A DNA stretch of 48,566 nt from Thiothrix lacustris DSM 21227 (GTDB lineage: Bacteria; Pseudomonadota; Gammaproteobacteria; Thiotrichales; Thiotrichaceae), in contig NZ_JHYQ01000030.1 in the NCBI RefSeq assembly GCF_000621325.1, positions 1 through 48,566 on the forward strand, written 5' to 3'. The notes under the pieces were generated by a model. It worked only from the letters and a program-made list of their open reading frames with translations. It ran no database searches and had not been told where the DNA came from. How positions within the stretch are numbered: the first letter of the stretch is position 1; every line of letters starts with the position of its first letter. Positions 8,050 through 17,736 of the stretch are shown piece by piece. The position numbers and the translations under genes were made by a program.

Positions 8050-9975
8050 ATGAGTAGCATTTTCAATCACTATCAATCTCGATACGAAGCCTTACAAGAA
8101 GAAGAGTACTCGTTGCAGGAGTATCTGGACATTTGCAAGCGCGACCACATGGCTTATGCCACTGCCGCTGAACGACTGTTGTACGCCATCGGCGAAGCAG
8201 AACTGGTCGATACCTCGCGCGACCCACGCATGAGCCGCATTTTTTCCAACAAAGTCCTGCGTCGTTACCCCGCTTTTTCCGAATTCTATGGCATGGAAGA
8301 GTGCATTGAGCAAATCGTGTCTTTCTTCCGTCATGCCGCGCAAGGTTTGGAAGAAAGTAAGCAGGTACTCTACCTGTTAGGGCCTGTAGGCGGTGGCAAA
8401 TCTTCTCTCGCGGAACGCCTCAAAGCCTTGATTGAAAAAGCACCCATTTACAGCATCAAAGGCTCGCCCATCAACGAATCCCCGCTGGGTTTGTTCAATG
8501 TGGAAGAAGATGGTGCGATTCTGGAAGAAGATTTCGGCATTCCTTCACGTTACCTGAAAACCATTATGTCGCCTTGGGCGGTGAAGCGTTTGCACGAATT
8601 CGGGGGCGATATTACCAAGTTCAGAGTGGTGAAACGTTATCCTTCGCGCCTTAACCAGATTGCGGTTTCCAAGACCGAGCCGGGCGATGAAAACAATCAG
8701 GATATTTCAGCACTGGTGGGTAAAGTCGACATCCGCAAGCTGGAAGATTACCCGCAGAACGACACGGATGCTTACAGCTATTCCGGCGGTTTGTGCTTGT
8801 CGAATCAGGGCTTGATGGAATTTGTGGAAATGTTCAAAGCGCCCATCAAGGTGCTGCACCCATTGCTGACCGCCACGCAGGAAGGCAACTTCAATGGCAC
8901 GGAAAGCATTGGCGCTATCCCGTTCAGCGGGGTGATTCTGGCGCATTCCAACGAATCTGAATGGCAGACGTTTAAAAACAACCGCAACAACGAAGCTTTC
9001 ATTGACCGTGTTTCCATCGTCAAAGTGCCGTATTGCCTGCGCGTGACCGAAGAAATCAAGATTTACGAAAAGTTGCTGGTGAACAGTTCACTGGCACTGT
9101 CACCGTGTGCTCCAGACACGTTAAAGATGTTGGCACAGTTCATTATCCTGTCGCGCATTAAAGAGCCTGAAAACTCCAGCCTGTTTTCAAAAATGCGCAT
9201 TTACGATGGTGAAAACCTCAAGGATATTGATCCAAGGGCAAAAACCATCCAGGAATATCAGGATGCTGGGGGCGTCGATGAGGGTATGAATGGCCTTTCT
9301 ACCCGTTTTGCGTTCAAGATTTTGTCGAAAGTATTTAACTACGATTCTACCGAAATCGCGGCTGATCCGGTGCATTTGATGTACGTGTTGGAGCGCCAGA
9401 TCGAGAAGGAACAGTATCAGCGGGAACTGCAAGACCGTTATATCCGCTTTATCAAAGAATACCTCACGCCGCGCTATGTGGATTTCATCGGCAAAGAAAT
9501 TCAGACCGCGTACCTCGAATCGTATTCCGAGTATGGTCAAAACCTGTTCGACCGCTACGTGACTTACGCGGACTTCTGGATTCAGGATCAGGAATTCCGT
9601 GACCCTGAAACCGGCGAATTCCTCGATCGTTCATCGCTCAATGCTGATCTGGAAAAAATCGAGAAACCAGCGGGTATCAGTAATCCCAAAGATTTCCGTA
9701 ACGAGATTGTCAACTTCGTGCTGCGGGCGCGTGCCAATAATGGTGGGCGTAATCCAGCGTGGACGAGTTACGAAAAGCTGCGCCGTGTCATCGAGATGAA
9801 AATGTTCTCCAGCACCGAAGATTTGCTGCCAGTCATTTCCTACGGGGCAAAATCCACGGCAGATGAACAGCGCAAACACAACAACTTCGTGGAGCGCATG
9901 ATGAAACGTGGTTACACCGAAAAGCAGGTACGTTTGCTGGCTGAATGGTACTTGCGGGTACGCAAGTCGCAGTAA
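8050..9975 (+). CDS. yeaG: PrkA/YeaG family serine protein kinase (AAA+ type)
   Basis: This 641-residue protein closely follows E. coli YeaG (about 644 residues): Walker [10 protein letters not shown] at residues 111-119, [16 protein letters not shown]-like block, [28 protein letters not shown](F)NGTE and the C-terminal [12 protein letters not shown]. The family combines an AAA+ domain with a C-terminal kinase-like region. It acts in the cytoplasm in stress adaptation; in E. coli it is needed in prolonged nitrogen starvation. I choose the ATG at 8050, which follows AAGGGG by 6 bases and matches the family N-terminus, over the in-frame ATG at 8035. It is the first gene of prkA-yeaH-spoVR. Confidence 0.97.
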   Translation: MSSIFNHYQSRYEALQEEEYSLQEYLDICKRDHMAYATAAERLLYAIGEAELVDTSRDPRMSRIFSNKVLRRYPAFSEFYGMEECIEQIVSFFRHAAQGLEESKQVLYLLGPVGGGKSSLAERLKALIEKAPIYSIKGSPINESPLGLFNVEEDGAILEEDFGIPSRYLKTIMSPWAVKRLHEFGGDITKFRVVKRYPSRLNQIAVSKTEPGDENNQDISALVGKVDIRKLEDYPQNDTDAYSYSGGLCLSNQGLMEFVEMFKAPIKVLHPLLTATQEGNFNGTESIGAIPFSGVILAHSNESEWQTFKNNRNNEAFIDRVSIVKVPYCLRVTEEIKIYEKLLVNSSLALSPCAPDTLKMLAQFIILSRIKEPENSSLFSKMRIYDGENLKDIDPRAKTIQEYQDAGGVDEGMNGLSTRFAFKILSKVFNYDSTEIAADPVHLMYVLERQIEKEQYQRELQDRYIRFIKEYLTPRYVDFIGKEIQTAYLESYSEYGQNLFDRYVTYADFWIQDQEFRDPETGEFLDRSSLNADLEKIEKPAGISNPKDFRNEIVNFVLRARANNGGRNPAWTSYEKLRRVIEMKMFSSTEDLLPVISYGAKSTADEQRKHNNFVERMMKRGYTEKQVRLLAEWYLRVRKSQ

Positions 9976-10001
9976 TCGGTAACAACCATAAGGAGTGCCG
10001 T

Positions 10002-11291
10002 ATGGCCTACATCGTTGACCGTCGGCTGAACAGCAAAAACAAGAGTCTGGTGAATCGGGAGCGCTTTCTCAAGCGTTACCAGAAACAGATTCGTCGGGCA
10101 GTATCGGATGCTGTCAGCCGCCGCAACATCACGGATATGGAGCAGGGGGAGAGTATTACTATCCCCAAACGCGACATTTCCGAACCTGGGTTCCGTCACG
10201 GTCAAGGTGGCAAGCGCAGCATTGTGCATACCGGTAACAAGGAATTTGTCGAAGGCGACCGCATCCAGCGTCCACCCGGTGGGGCTGGCGGTGGCAGTGG
10301 TTCTGGGCAAGCCTCCGCCGATGGCGAGGGTATGGAAGATTTTGTGTTCCAGATCTCGCAAGAGGAATTCCTCGAATACCTGTTTGAAGATTTGGCCTTG
10401 CCCAATATGGTCAAGCGCCAGTTATTGAGTACCGATTCCTTTGACTATCACCGTGCGGGTGTCAGCGAAGTCGGTAATCCGGCGCAAATCAATATTGTGC
10501 GTTCGATGCGCAGCGCCCAAGGTCGTCGTATTGCCTTGCGTGGTAAGGAACGCCGTCGTCGCCGCGAAGTGTTGGCAGCACTCGAAGCGCTGGAGCAGGC
10601 AGGTGACAGCCCGGAAACGGAAGCCCAACGCTCGCTGCTAAAAGCTGAGTTGACCCACCTGAATGTGAAGATTCACGCGATTCCGTGGCTGGACGATTTC
10701 GACCTCAAGTACAACCTCAAGGTGAAAGTCCCGAAGCCGTCGCCAAAAGCGGTGATGTTTTGCGTGATGGACGTATCGGGCTCCATGACACAGGATATAA
10801 AAGACACCGCCAAACGGTTCTTTTTCCTGCTGTATTTGTTCTTGAAAAAGAACTACGAGAAGATTGAGGTGGTGTTTATCCGTCATCATACCCAAGCGCA
10901 GGAAGTGGATGAGAACACCTTCTTCTACGCCCGTGAAACCGGCGGAACCGTGGTGTCCAGCGCTTTGAACTTGATGGGCGACATCATTGAAGAGCATTAC
11001 TCCCCCAGCCAGTGGAATATCTACGTGGCGCAAGCCTCGGATGGTGACAATTGGCATGAAGATAACCAGCGCTGCCATGATGCCCTGATCAGCAATATTC
11101 TGCCCTTTGTGCAGTATTACACCTATATCGAAATTGGCGACCGTGATCCGCAAGGCTTGTGGTATCTGTACGAGCATCTGCAACGTGATTTTATGGATCG
11201 TTTTGCTATCCAGCGGGTGCGCAATAATGCGGAAATCTACCCAGTATTCCGTGAATTGTTTAAACGCCACACGTGTGAGGAGCTTGACTGA
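10002..11291 (+). CDS. yeaH: YeaH/YhbH family protein (DUF444, VWA-like)
   Basis: A 429-residue cytoplasmic protein matching the UPF0229/YeaH family in length and order. An N-terminal basic region ([18 protein letters not shown]) is followed by a glycine-rich linker ([10 protein letters not shown]) and a von Willebrand A-like domain with MIDAS motif DVSGS at about 257-261. The family is always found with PrkA and SpoVR and is thought to act with the kinase, but its reaction is unknown. The ATG at 10002 has AAGGAG 6 bases upstream; an in-frame start at 9945 would overlap prkA and lacks support. The gap to prkA is 26 bp and the stop overlaps the spoVR start. Confidence 0.95.
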   Translation: MAYIVDRRLNSKNKSLVNRERFLKRYQKQIRRAVSDAVSRRNITDMEQGESITIPKRDISEPGFRHGQGGKRSIVHTGNKEFVEGDRIQRPPGGAGGGSGSGQASADGEGMEDFVFQISQEEFLEYLFEDLALPNMVKRQLLSTDSFDYHRAGVSEVGNPAQINIVRSMRSAQGRRIALRGKERRRRREVLAALEALEQAGDSPETEAQRSLLKAELTHLNVKIHAIPWLDDFDLKYNLKVKVPKPSPKAVMFCVMDVSGSMTQDIKDTAKRFFFLLYLFLKKNYEKIEVVFIRHHTQAQEVDENTFFYARETGGTVVSSALNLMGDIIEEHYSPSQWNIYVAQASDGDNWHEDNQRCHDALISNILPFVQYYTYIEIGDRDPQGLWYLYEHLQRDFMDRFAIQRVRNNAEIYPVFRELFKRHTCEELD

Positions 11292-12832
11292 TGACTGAGC
11301 ATAATCCTGAAAAAGATTACCCTGAAAAACAGTATATTTCGACCAGTTCGGAATGGACGTTTGCCACCATCGAAGCTTATGAGCGCGAGATTGCCCGCAT
11401 CGCCCACGACAAGTTCAAACTGGACACTTACCCTAATCAGATTGAAATGATCCGCTCTGATCAGATGATGGATGCTTATGCGTCCATCGGGATGCCAGTG
11501 TTTTACAATCACTGGTCGTATGGTAAACACTTCGTCGACACTGAACAGAAGTACAGTCGGGGGCGCATGGGGTTGGCGTATGAAATCGTCATCAATTCAA
11601 ACCCTTGCATTGCCTATTTGATGGAAGAAAATACCATGACGATGCAGGCGCTGGTGATTGCGCACGCGTGTTATGGGCATAACTCGTTCTTCAAAGGTAA
11701 CTACTTGTTCCGTACCTGGACGGATGCTGAGGCCATTATTGATTACCTGATGTTTGCGAAAAAGTACATCAGCCAGTGTGAGGAGCGTTACGGGGTAGAG
11801 CAGGTCGAGTTGTTGCTGGATTCTTGCCATGCCTTGATGAATTACGGGGTCGACCGTTATAAGCGTCCCGCCCCGATTTCAGCAGCGGAAGAACAAAACC
11901 GCCAGAAGGAACGTGAGCTGTATATTCAGCAACACATCAACGATTTGTGGCGCACTTTGCCGCACCGTGGACGTGAGCGCGAAGAAGAAAAGGCTGTTCA
12001 TAACTTTCCTGAAGATCCACAGGAAAACCTGCTGTATTTCATCGAAAAAAACTCGCCGTCACTGGAGATTTGGCAGCGTGAAATTATCCGCATTGTGCGT
12101 AAGGTAGCACAATATTTTTACCCGCAACGCCAGACGCAGGTAATGAACGAAGGGTGGGCGACGTTTTGGCATTACACCATCCTCAACGAGATGTATGATG
12201 AGGGGTTGGTGAATGAAGGCTTCATGATGGAGTTCCTCACTTCCCATACCAATGTGGTGATGCAACCCGGTTTTGATAGCCCGTATTACAGCGGCATTAA
12301 CCCTTATGCACTGGGTTTTGCGATGATGACCGACATCCGCCGTATTTGCGAAAACCCAACGGAGGAAGATAAGCACTGGTTCCCGGATATGGCGGGGAGT
12401 GATTGGTTGACCACGCTGGATCATGTGATGCGCAATTATCGCGATGAGAGCTTCATCCTGCAATTTATGTCACCGAAAATTATCCGCGATTTCCACTTTT
12501 TCGCGCTGGAAGACGATGACCGCAAAAACACCATCGACGTGACCGCGATCCACAATGACGAAGGTTATCGGCGGGTACGGGAAACCTTATCCATGCAATA
12601 CAACCTGAGTCAGCAGGAACCGGACATTCAAATCTTCAGGGTGAATTTGCGCGGCGACCGTTCCTTGACCTTGCAGCATGTACTGAATGAACGTCGTCCC
12701 TTGAATGACGAGGTGAACGAAATGTTGCGTCACGTTTATCGGCTGTGGGGGTACGACGTACACCTGCATTCGGTAGAGCCCACTGGACGCACCGTGCGCA
12801 GTTATCATTTGGTGGGTGAGCACCAGAACTGA
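11291..12832 (+). CDS. spoVR: SpoVR family protein (YcgB)
   Basis: 513 residues, the usual length of the family (E. coli YcgB about 510). Family blocks seen: SEWTFATIEAYEREIARIA near the N-terminus, QMMDAYASIGMPVFYNHWSYGK, HACYGHNSFFKGN, MNEGWATFWHYT and NPYALGF. The HxxxxH and NEGWATFWH motifs suggest metal binding, but no enzymatic activity is established. SpoVR was named for cortex formation in Bacillus, yet it is widespread in non-sporulating proteobacteria next to prkA and yeaH. Its ATG overlaps the yeaH stop (TGATG), so translation is coupled. It ends 24 bp from the convergent response-regulator gene. Confidence 0.97.
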   Translation: MTEHNPEKDYPEKQYISTSSEWTFATIEAYEREIARIAHDKFKLDTYPNQIEMIRSDQMMDAYASIGMPVFYNHWSYGKHFVDTEQKYSRGRMGLAYEIVINSNPCIAYLMEENTMTMQALVIAHACYGHNSFFKGNYLFRTWTDAEAIIDYLMFAKKYISQCEERYGVEQVELLLDSCHALMNYGVDRYKRPAPISAAEEQNRQKERELYIQQHINDLWRTLPHRGREREEEKAVHNFPEDPQENLLYFIEKNSPSLEIWQREIIRIVRKVAQYFYPQRQTQVMNEGWATFWHYTILNEMYDEGLVNEGFMMEFLTSHTNVVMQPGFDSPYYSGINPYALGFAMMTDIRRICENPTEEDKHWFPDMAGSDWLTTLDHVMRNYRDESFILQFMSPKIIRDFHFFALEDDDRKNTIDVTAIHNDEGYRRVRETLSMQYNLSQQEPDIQIFRVNLRGDRSLTLQHVLNERRPLNDEVNEMLRHVYRLWGYDVHLHSVEPTGRTVRSYHLVGEHQN

Positions 12833-12856
12833 TTCCACCCATACGGCTGCCAGCGG

Positions 12857-13471
12857 TTATTCGTTGCTGGTAGCTTCTCGCGCCATGTTCACCAGTTCGA
12901 TGAGGGAGGTGGCGTGCATTTTGTCCATCATGTGGCTGCGGTGAAACTCGACGGTTTTGATGCTGACACCGAGTTTGCTGGCAATTTCCTTGTTGGAATG
13001 GTTGTCGATCACCAGATCCATCACTTCGCGTTCGCGTTCGGTCAGATTGGCAATACGCGCCTGAATCATGGTCAGGCGGATGCGGGATTGCTGGTTGTCA
13101 TTGTCCAGTGCCAAGGCTTCGTGTACGTAGTCGAGCAGCACCTGATCTTCAAAAGGCTTTTCCAGAAAATACATTGCACCTGCCTGCATCGCCCGTACTG
13201 CCATAGGAATGTCGCCGTGCCCGGTGATGAAAATAATCGGTAGCGAGTATTTTTGCTTGGTGAGAAACTGCTGTAATTGCAGGCCGCTCATACCCGGCAT
13301 CCGCACGTCTAGAATCAGGCAGCCAACCATGTGCATGGTGTAAAACTTCAGGAAATCCTCAGCCGAGCCGAAGGTGGCGACCCTCAAACGCATCGACTCC
13401 AATAACCAGCGCAATGAATCGCGCACAGCAGGGTCGTCATCAACAATGAAAACGGTTGGTTGATAATTCAT
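12857..13471 (-). CDS. FixJ-type response regulator
   Basis: 204 residues with a receiver domain (acidic DDD at 11-13, phospho-acceptor D55 in LILDVRMPG, FITGHGD with the switch threonine, and LEKPF with the lysine). A LuxR-type helix-turn-helix follows (LTEREREVMDLVIDNHSNKEIA, then SIKTVEFHRSHMM). This layout is that of FixJ/NarL regulators, most like the FixJ/TtrR group. It starts inside the stop of the upstream kinase gene (4-bp ATGA overlap), so the kinase at 13468-16842 is its likely partner. It converges on spoVR. Target genes cannot be told from the sequence. Confidence 0.93.
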   Translation of the reverse strand: MNYQPTVFIVDDDPAVRDSLRWLLESMRLRVATFGSAEDFLKFYTMHMVGCLILDVRMPGMSGLQLQQFLTKQKYSLPIIFITGHGDIPMAVRAMQAGAMYFLEKPFEDQVLLDYVHEALALDNDNQQSRIRLTMIQARIANLTEREREVMDLVIDNHSNKEIASKLGVSIKTVEFHRSHMMDKMHATSLIELVNMAREATSNE

Positions 13472-16400
13472 GAATGGTTGTTTCCTTTGATTGGCAACGT
13501 GAAGCTGAACGTTGCGCCTTTGGTATTGTTATTACTGGCCTCAAGTTTACCACCGTGTGCTTCAATAATGGAACTGCTGATCGGCAGCCCCATGCCCATG
13601 CCATTCTTTTTACTGGTGTAAAATGGGCGGAAGATTTTGCTGGCAAAATCATCGGGCAAACCCGTGCCCTCGTCAATGACTGATACGCGCACCTCTTGAT
13701 TGCTTAGCGGTTCACTGCGGATATACAGGGAGTCGATAGTGTTTATTGACGTTTCAGCCATTGCATCCAGCGCATTGAGTATCATGTTAACCAATACTTG
13801 CTCAATCTGTATTTTATTGACGTTTACCAAACCCAGATGCGGGGATAGCGCTGTGTTCAGTTTGACCTGTTTGAATTGTTCTGTGGTATCCAACAGGTGT
13901 AGTGTTTCTTTAATGATGCTGTTGATGTCATGTTCACGCCATTCCACATCCTGATCTTTGCGGGTGAAGTCTTTAGCGTAACGCAGGATTTCGCCTGCCC
14001 GTCGCACTTGGGTACTCACTAATTTCATGACATCCGCAATGTCTTCCATGCTGCATTCTTTGCTGTTCATGCGTAATTCGCAGCCACGAATATAATTGCC
14101 AATGGCTGATAGCGGCTGATTCAGTTCGTGGGCAATACCGGATGCCATTTCTCCCAGCGTATTGAGGCGCATAATGTGTGCAAGTTCCTGTTGGCGTTCA
14201 GCCAGCAGGTTTTGGGCAATCATGCGCTCGGTATGGTCGACAATAATCGACATAATACGCAGTTCGTGATTATCGAGATGGATGAGCACGGGGCGAATTT
14301 CCAGCCAACGTACATTGCCTTTGAAGGTTTTGACTTTCACTTCACGGGCATGAAACTCCCCTGTTTTGGCAATCTGGTTGATACATGTATCAACCTCGTG
14401 CTGGTATTCGGGGAACATGAAGTCTTTGAGTGAGTGTCCGATCAATTGCCCGGGATGTTTGGCTTCCATAATGATGGAGCCTGCCGGGTTGACCTCCTCA
14501 ATCATGCCATCAAGCGTGCAAATATTAATCCAGTTGGGTTGGCTCTGGAAAATGGTGTCGAGTTTGGCGCGTTCGATTTCCAGACGTGCTTCGGCCCATT
14601 TGCGTTCCTCAATTTCGTGGAGCAACTGGTCATTGCTGGCTTTGAGTTGCAGGTTGGCAGCTTCCAGCTCGCTACTTTTGACGCTGACTTCCTGATTGAC
14701 GGTGCGTAATTCTTCGTTGGTGGATTGCAATTCCTCGTTGGAGGTCTGCAATTCTTCGCTTGAGGTGTAGAGTTCCTCGTTGGTGGACTGCGCTTCTTCG
14801 TAGGTGGATTGCAGTTCCTCGTTGGAGGTTTCCAGCTCTTCAATGGTGGTTTGCAGGCTTTCGCGGACTTCGCGCAATTCTTCTTCGAGTTCCTTGAGGC
14901 GCAAGGTATCGCTGACATGCAGGGCATCCTGCTCGGCACTGTTGGGGTAGTCGCTGGGCGGCAGTACCTCAAAGATGACAATGCTGACTTCGCTTTCTGT
15001 CAATTTTCCGGCGGGGAAATGGCGGGTACGCATGACGATGCGCACGGCTTCACCCCCCAGTTTGAAATTGATGCGGCGGCTGCTGATGGTTTCATCGGTA
15101 CGCCGGGCTTTGTATATCAGCCCGCGCAAGTCCTGACGCAATTCGGGGCGAATCAGGTCAAGCACGCTTAATGCCGCCCGCCCTTCGGCAAACCCCAGAA
15201 AAGGGTCAACTTGACCACGTACATAGACAATTTCCTGGCGGTCATCCAGCATGATGCAGGCAGGCTGGTAAATATTGACCAGCAATTTGTCGATGGAGTC
15301 CTGTAGCTTGGCTCGTGGTTTATCACGCGCATTGCCGTTATATGGCTGGTTACGTTGTTCCCGTAAGGAACGGCTTTGTAACAAGTAGGGCAGGTGACCT
15401 TTGACATCACTGCGCCGCCGGTAAATGCGTGCTTTGCGGTCAACGGTAATAAACAAGCGATCACTACCACCGATAGTTTCGGACTTGCCGAGAAACATAA
15501 TGCCATCCGGTTCCAGCCCGTAGTGGAAGGATTCCAGCACATTGCGCTGCAAGGTTTGGTTGAAGTAAATCAGTACATTACGGCATGTTACTAAATTAAG
15601 GTGTGAGAATGGTGGGTCACGCACCAGATCGTGGCGGGCAAACAGCACCATGTTGCGGATGGTTTGGGTAAGCTGGTATTCACCGTCTTTCTGGATGAAG
15701 TATTTGTCGAGGATTCGCTGTTCAATACCGGCAACCGAGGCTTTGGAGTAACGCGCCTGACGCGCAATGGTCAGCACGCCGTCATACAGGTCAGTACCAA
15801 AAATTTGCACCTTGTAACGGGCAATGCGGTTGCCAAGGTATTCCGACAACATAATGGCGATGGAATAGGCTTCTTCGCCAGTCGCACACCCGGCAACCCA
15901 GACGCGGATTTCATGACCACCTTGTGGCACGATATCTTCCAGCACCCGGCGTAGTGCCTGATACGCATCGGTATCGCGAAAAAAGCTGGTGACCGAAATC
16001 AGGATGTCGTTATGCAGCTCATAGAGTTCTTCAGGTTTTTGCTTCAGGAAAGCAGCGTATTCACTCAGTTGTTTGCATTTGTGGACGGTCATGCGCCGTT
16101 CGATGCGGCGCAACAGCGTATTACGTTTGTAATCGCGAAAATCCGTGCCGGTCTGGTCAAGCAGCATCCGCAGGATTTCCTGAATCTCGTCTTCGCTGGG
16201 TTCGGGCTTGCTAGCAAACAGAAAGGAAATATCAGGTTGTGCCAGCATATCGTGGATTTGCTGGGCAATATCTTCGGGGGGAAGTGCGAGATCGACATGC
16301 CCCGTGCCAATAGCAGAATGCGGCATACTGTCGAAACGGGCGGTGGATTCCAGCTGCGCAAGGGTAATGCCACCTTCGGCCTTGATGGCGCGGATGCCGT

Positions 16401-16842
16401 GCGTGCCGTCAGTGCCCGTACCGGAGAGGATGATGCCCACTGTATGCCTGCCGTGGTTTTCGGCGAGTGAGGCAAACAGGCGGTCAACCGAGGGTTTGGG
16501 GCCAATGCCAGTGGCTTTTTCCAAGTGAAAATGCCCGTTGGCGTAGAAAGCGTCCATTGCTGGCGGGATAATATAAAACGTACCCGCGTTCAGCGCTTGC
16601 TTGTCTTGTAATTCGGCAATGGGAAGCTGGGTTTCACGCGCCAGGATCGGCACCATCATGCTGCTGTGTTTGGGATCAAGGTGCTGGGCAAGGATGTAAA
16701 CGACCCGTTCATCAATCGGCAGGTTGGGAACCAGTGCACGGAGTGCTTCCAGTCCACCCGCCGATGCGCCAATCCCTACGATAATCATGCGGTTATCGTC
16801 GATCTTTTGTTCGGTTTGCTCTGATTCTCTATCAGTCGTCAT
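13468..16842 (-). CDS. CheB-CheR-PAS hybrid sensor histidine kinase
   Basis: A 1124-residue multidomain protein. The CheB methylesterase domain keeps the catalytic S27 (GIGASAGG), H54 and D145 (SGTGTDG). A CheR methyltransferase domain follows (NTLLRRIERRM; SAM-binding AGCATGEEAYS at 317-327). Then come a PAS-like region, a coiled coil of repeated S/TNEELQS heptads (about 640-700), another PAS domain, HisKA with H905 in GIAHELNQPLSA, and HATPase_c (NMILNALDAM, DEGTGLP, GMGMGLPIS). No receiver domain is fused, unlike classical CheB. No membrane segment is seen. The ATG at 16842 has GGGAAG upstream; the longer frame to 16902 has no support. The partner is the FixJ-type regulator. No chemoreceptor gene is near, so the signal is unknown. 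Confidence 0.92.
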   Translation of the reverse strand: MTTDRESEQTEQKIDDNRMIIVGIGASAGGLEALRALVPNLPIDERVVYILAQHLDPKHSSMMVPILARETQLPIAELQDKQALNAGTFYIIPPAMDAFYANGHFHLEKATGIGPKPSVDRLFASLAENHGRHTVGIILSGTGTDGTHGIRAIKAEGGITLAQLESTARFDSMPHSAIGTGHVDLALPPEDIAQQIHDMLAQPDISFLFASKPEPSEDEIQEILRMLLDQTGTDFRDYKRNTLLRRIERRMTVHKCKQLSEYAAFLKQKPEELYELHNDILISVTSFFRDTDAYQALRRVLEDIVPQGGHEIRVWVAGCATGEEAYSIAIMLSEYLGNRIARYKVQIFGTDLYDGVLTIARQARYSKASVAGIEQRILDKYFIQKDGEYQLTQTIRNMVLFARHDLVRDPPFSHLNLVTCRNVLIYFNQTLQRNVLESFHYGLEPDGIMFLGKSETIGGSDRLFITVDRKARIYRRRSDVKGHLPYLLQSRSLREQRNQPYNGNARDKPRAKLQDSIDKLLVNIYQPACIMLDDRQEIVYVRGQVDPFLGFAEGRAALSVLDLIRPELRQDLRGLIYKARRTDETISSRRINFKLGGEAVRIVMRTRHFPAGKLTESEVSIVIFEVLPPSDYPNSAEQDALHVSDTLRLKELEEELREVRESLQTTIEELETSNEELQSTYEEAQSTNEELYTSSEELQTSNEELQSTNEELRTVNQEVSVKSSELEAANLQLKASNDQLLHEIEERKWAEARLEIERAKLDTIFQSQPNWINICTLDGMIEEVNPAGSIIMEAKHPGQLIGHSLKDFMFPEYQHEVDTCINQIAKTGEFHAREVKVKTFKGNVRWLEIRPVLIHLDNHELRIMSIIVDHTERMIAQNLLAERQQELAHIMRLNTLGEMASGIAHELNQPLSAIGNYIRGCELRMNSKECSMEDIADVMKLVSTQVRRAGEILRYAKDFTRKDQDVEWREHDINSIIKETLHLLDTTEQFKQVKLNTALSPHLGLVNVNKIQIEQVLVNMILNALDAMAETSINTIDSLYIRSEPLSNQEVRVSVIDEGTGLPDDFASKIFRPFYTSKKNGMGMGLPISSSIIEAHGGKLEASNNNTKGATFSFTLPIKGNNHS

Positions 16843-16900
16843 GGCTTCTTCCCTGTTTACGCAAGAGGATAATAGCAGATGTGGATGCACCAAAAAATCC

Positions 16901-16938
16901 AAAAAAAGTGGGGAGCCAGAGTAATCTGGCTCCCCACT
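16901..16938 (-). terminator. Rho-independent terminator of the DUF4124 gene
   Basis: On the minus strand a perfect 14-bp GC-rich stem (AGTGGGGAGCCAGA against TCTGGCTCCCCACT, four-base loop) is followed by seven T. It lies 57 bp after the stop of the DUF4124 gene and just upstream of the kinase start, so it isolates the kinase operon from the gene behind it. Confidence 0.92.
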
Positions 16939-16994
16939 AAAGATTATGGGTTTTCACTAGGCCTGAACGCTATTCCTTGATACAGGTCAATAAA

Positions 16995-17636
16995 TTAATT
17001 CGCTGCTGGAAGCATGGCGGTGGCGGAAGCCGCCGCACCAGCAGTGCTGCTGGTGTTGGCAGTGCTGCCTTCGCTACCATGCGGGGTGCTACTACCGCTA
17101 CTGCGTTCCACGGTTTTACCCTGTTCAGTCGAATGGCGGGCATCGACCGCTTTTTCTGTCTGGCTTGTCGGTGTCTTGTCTTTACTGCTGAACATTTCCG
17201 GTTTGCACATGCTGTCAATATTACTCTGCATTTCTTTCATTTTAGTGATTTTGTCTTCGGCCGTCAGGAAGCGCTCGCCCTTATCATCCTTCCATTTGAT
17301 CAGTGCATTAGCGGTCATCTGCTTTAAGGCTGCTTCTTGTTGGGCACAGAAATCCCGGTGTTTTTGGTCACTTTTCTCGCCAGCTTTGCGGGCTTGCTCC
17401 ATATCATCTTTGCCGGTTGCTTTGCTGGCCTGTTCGGGGAGGGTATTACCCAGTTTGCCGGTGGAAAGGCGGATGTCGTCCTCAATATTCTTACCCTTGG
17501 CATCGGGTGGGGGTGGCGTTTGGGTATAGTGGGTTTCGCCCCGTGCGTCTGTCCATTTGTACATTTCGGCAGAAACATTGGGGGCAATAAACAATATTAC
17601 CAGTACCACGGCTGGCGTAAGAATGGCTTTGTGCAT
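16995..17636 (-). CDS. DUF4124-domain exported protein
   Basis: 213 residues with a signal peptide (ILTPAVVLVILFIAPNVSAE; cleavage likely after VSA). The DUF4124 motif EMYKWTDARGETHYTQTPPP follows directly. The middle is charged and helical with two cysteines that could pair (FCAQQ and SMCKP). The last 45 residues are a low-complexity Ser/Thr/Ala/Gly tail, which may be a flexible or surface segment. The protein is probably periplasmic; its function is unknown. It is transcribed alone, ends in a strong terminator, and is divergent from the RND pair. Confidence 0.85.
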   Translation of the reverse strand: MHKAILTPAVVLVILFIAPNVSAEMYKWTDARGETHYTQTPPPPDAKGKNIEDDIRLSTGKLGNTLPEQASKATGKDDMEQARKAGEKSDQKHRDFCAQQEAALKQMTANALIKWKDDKGERFLTAEDKITKMKEMQSNIDSMCKPEMFSSKDKTPTSQTEKAVDARHSTEQGKTVERSSGSSTPHGSEGSTANTSSTAGAAASATAMLPAAN

Positions 17637-17659
17637 GATTTACCTTGTTTTGTTATCAT

Positions 17660-17687
17660 TTGAGTATGTATTAGTGTTTTCTAATAT
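17660..17687 (+). promoter_or_regulatory. Candidate sigma-70 promoter of the RND operon
   Basis: TTGAGT (17660-17665) and TAATAT (17682-17687) are 16 bp apart in the AT-rich gap between the divergent DUF4124 and RND genes. Transcription would start about 43 bp upstream of the adaptor ATG. No regulator gene or clear operator was seen nearby. Confidence 0.4.
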
Positions 17688-17736
17688 TCTCTGCTAGGAT
17701 ACATTAACTTTTAGTTTTGTTGAGGGTAAGTATGCC

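Noticed and set aside
14640-14900. Repetitive DNA that could be a tandem repeat or CRISPR-like array
   Set aside because: It is the coding region for heptads of a coiled coil in the CheB-CheR kinase; repeats are degenerate and there are no spacers.
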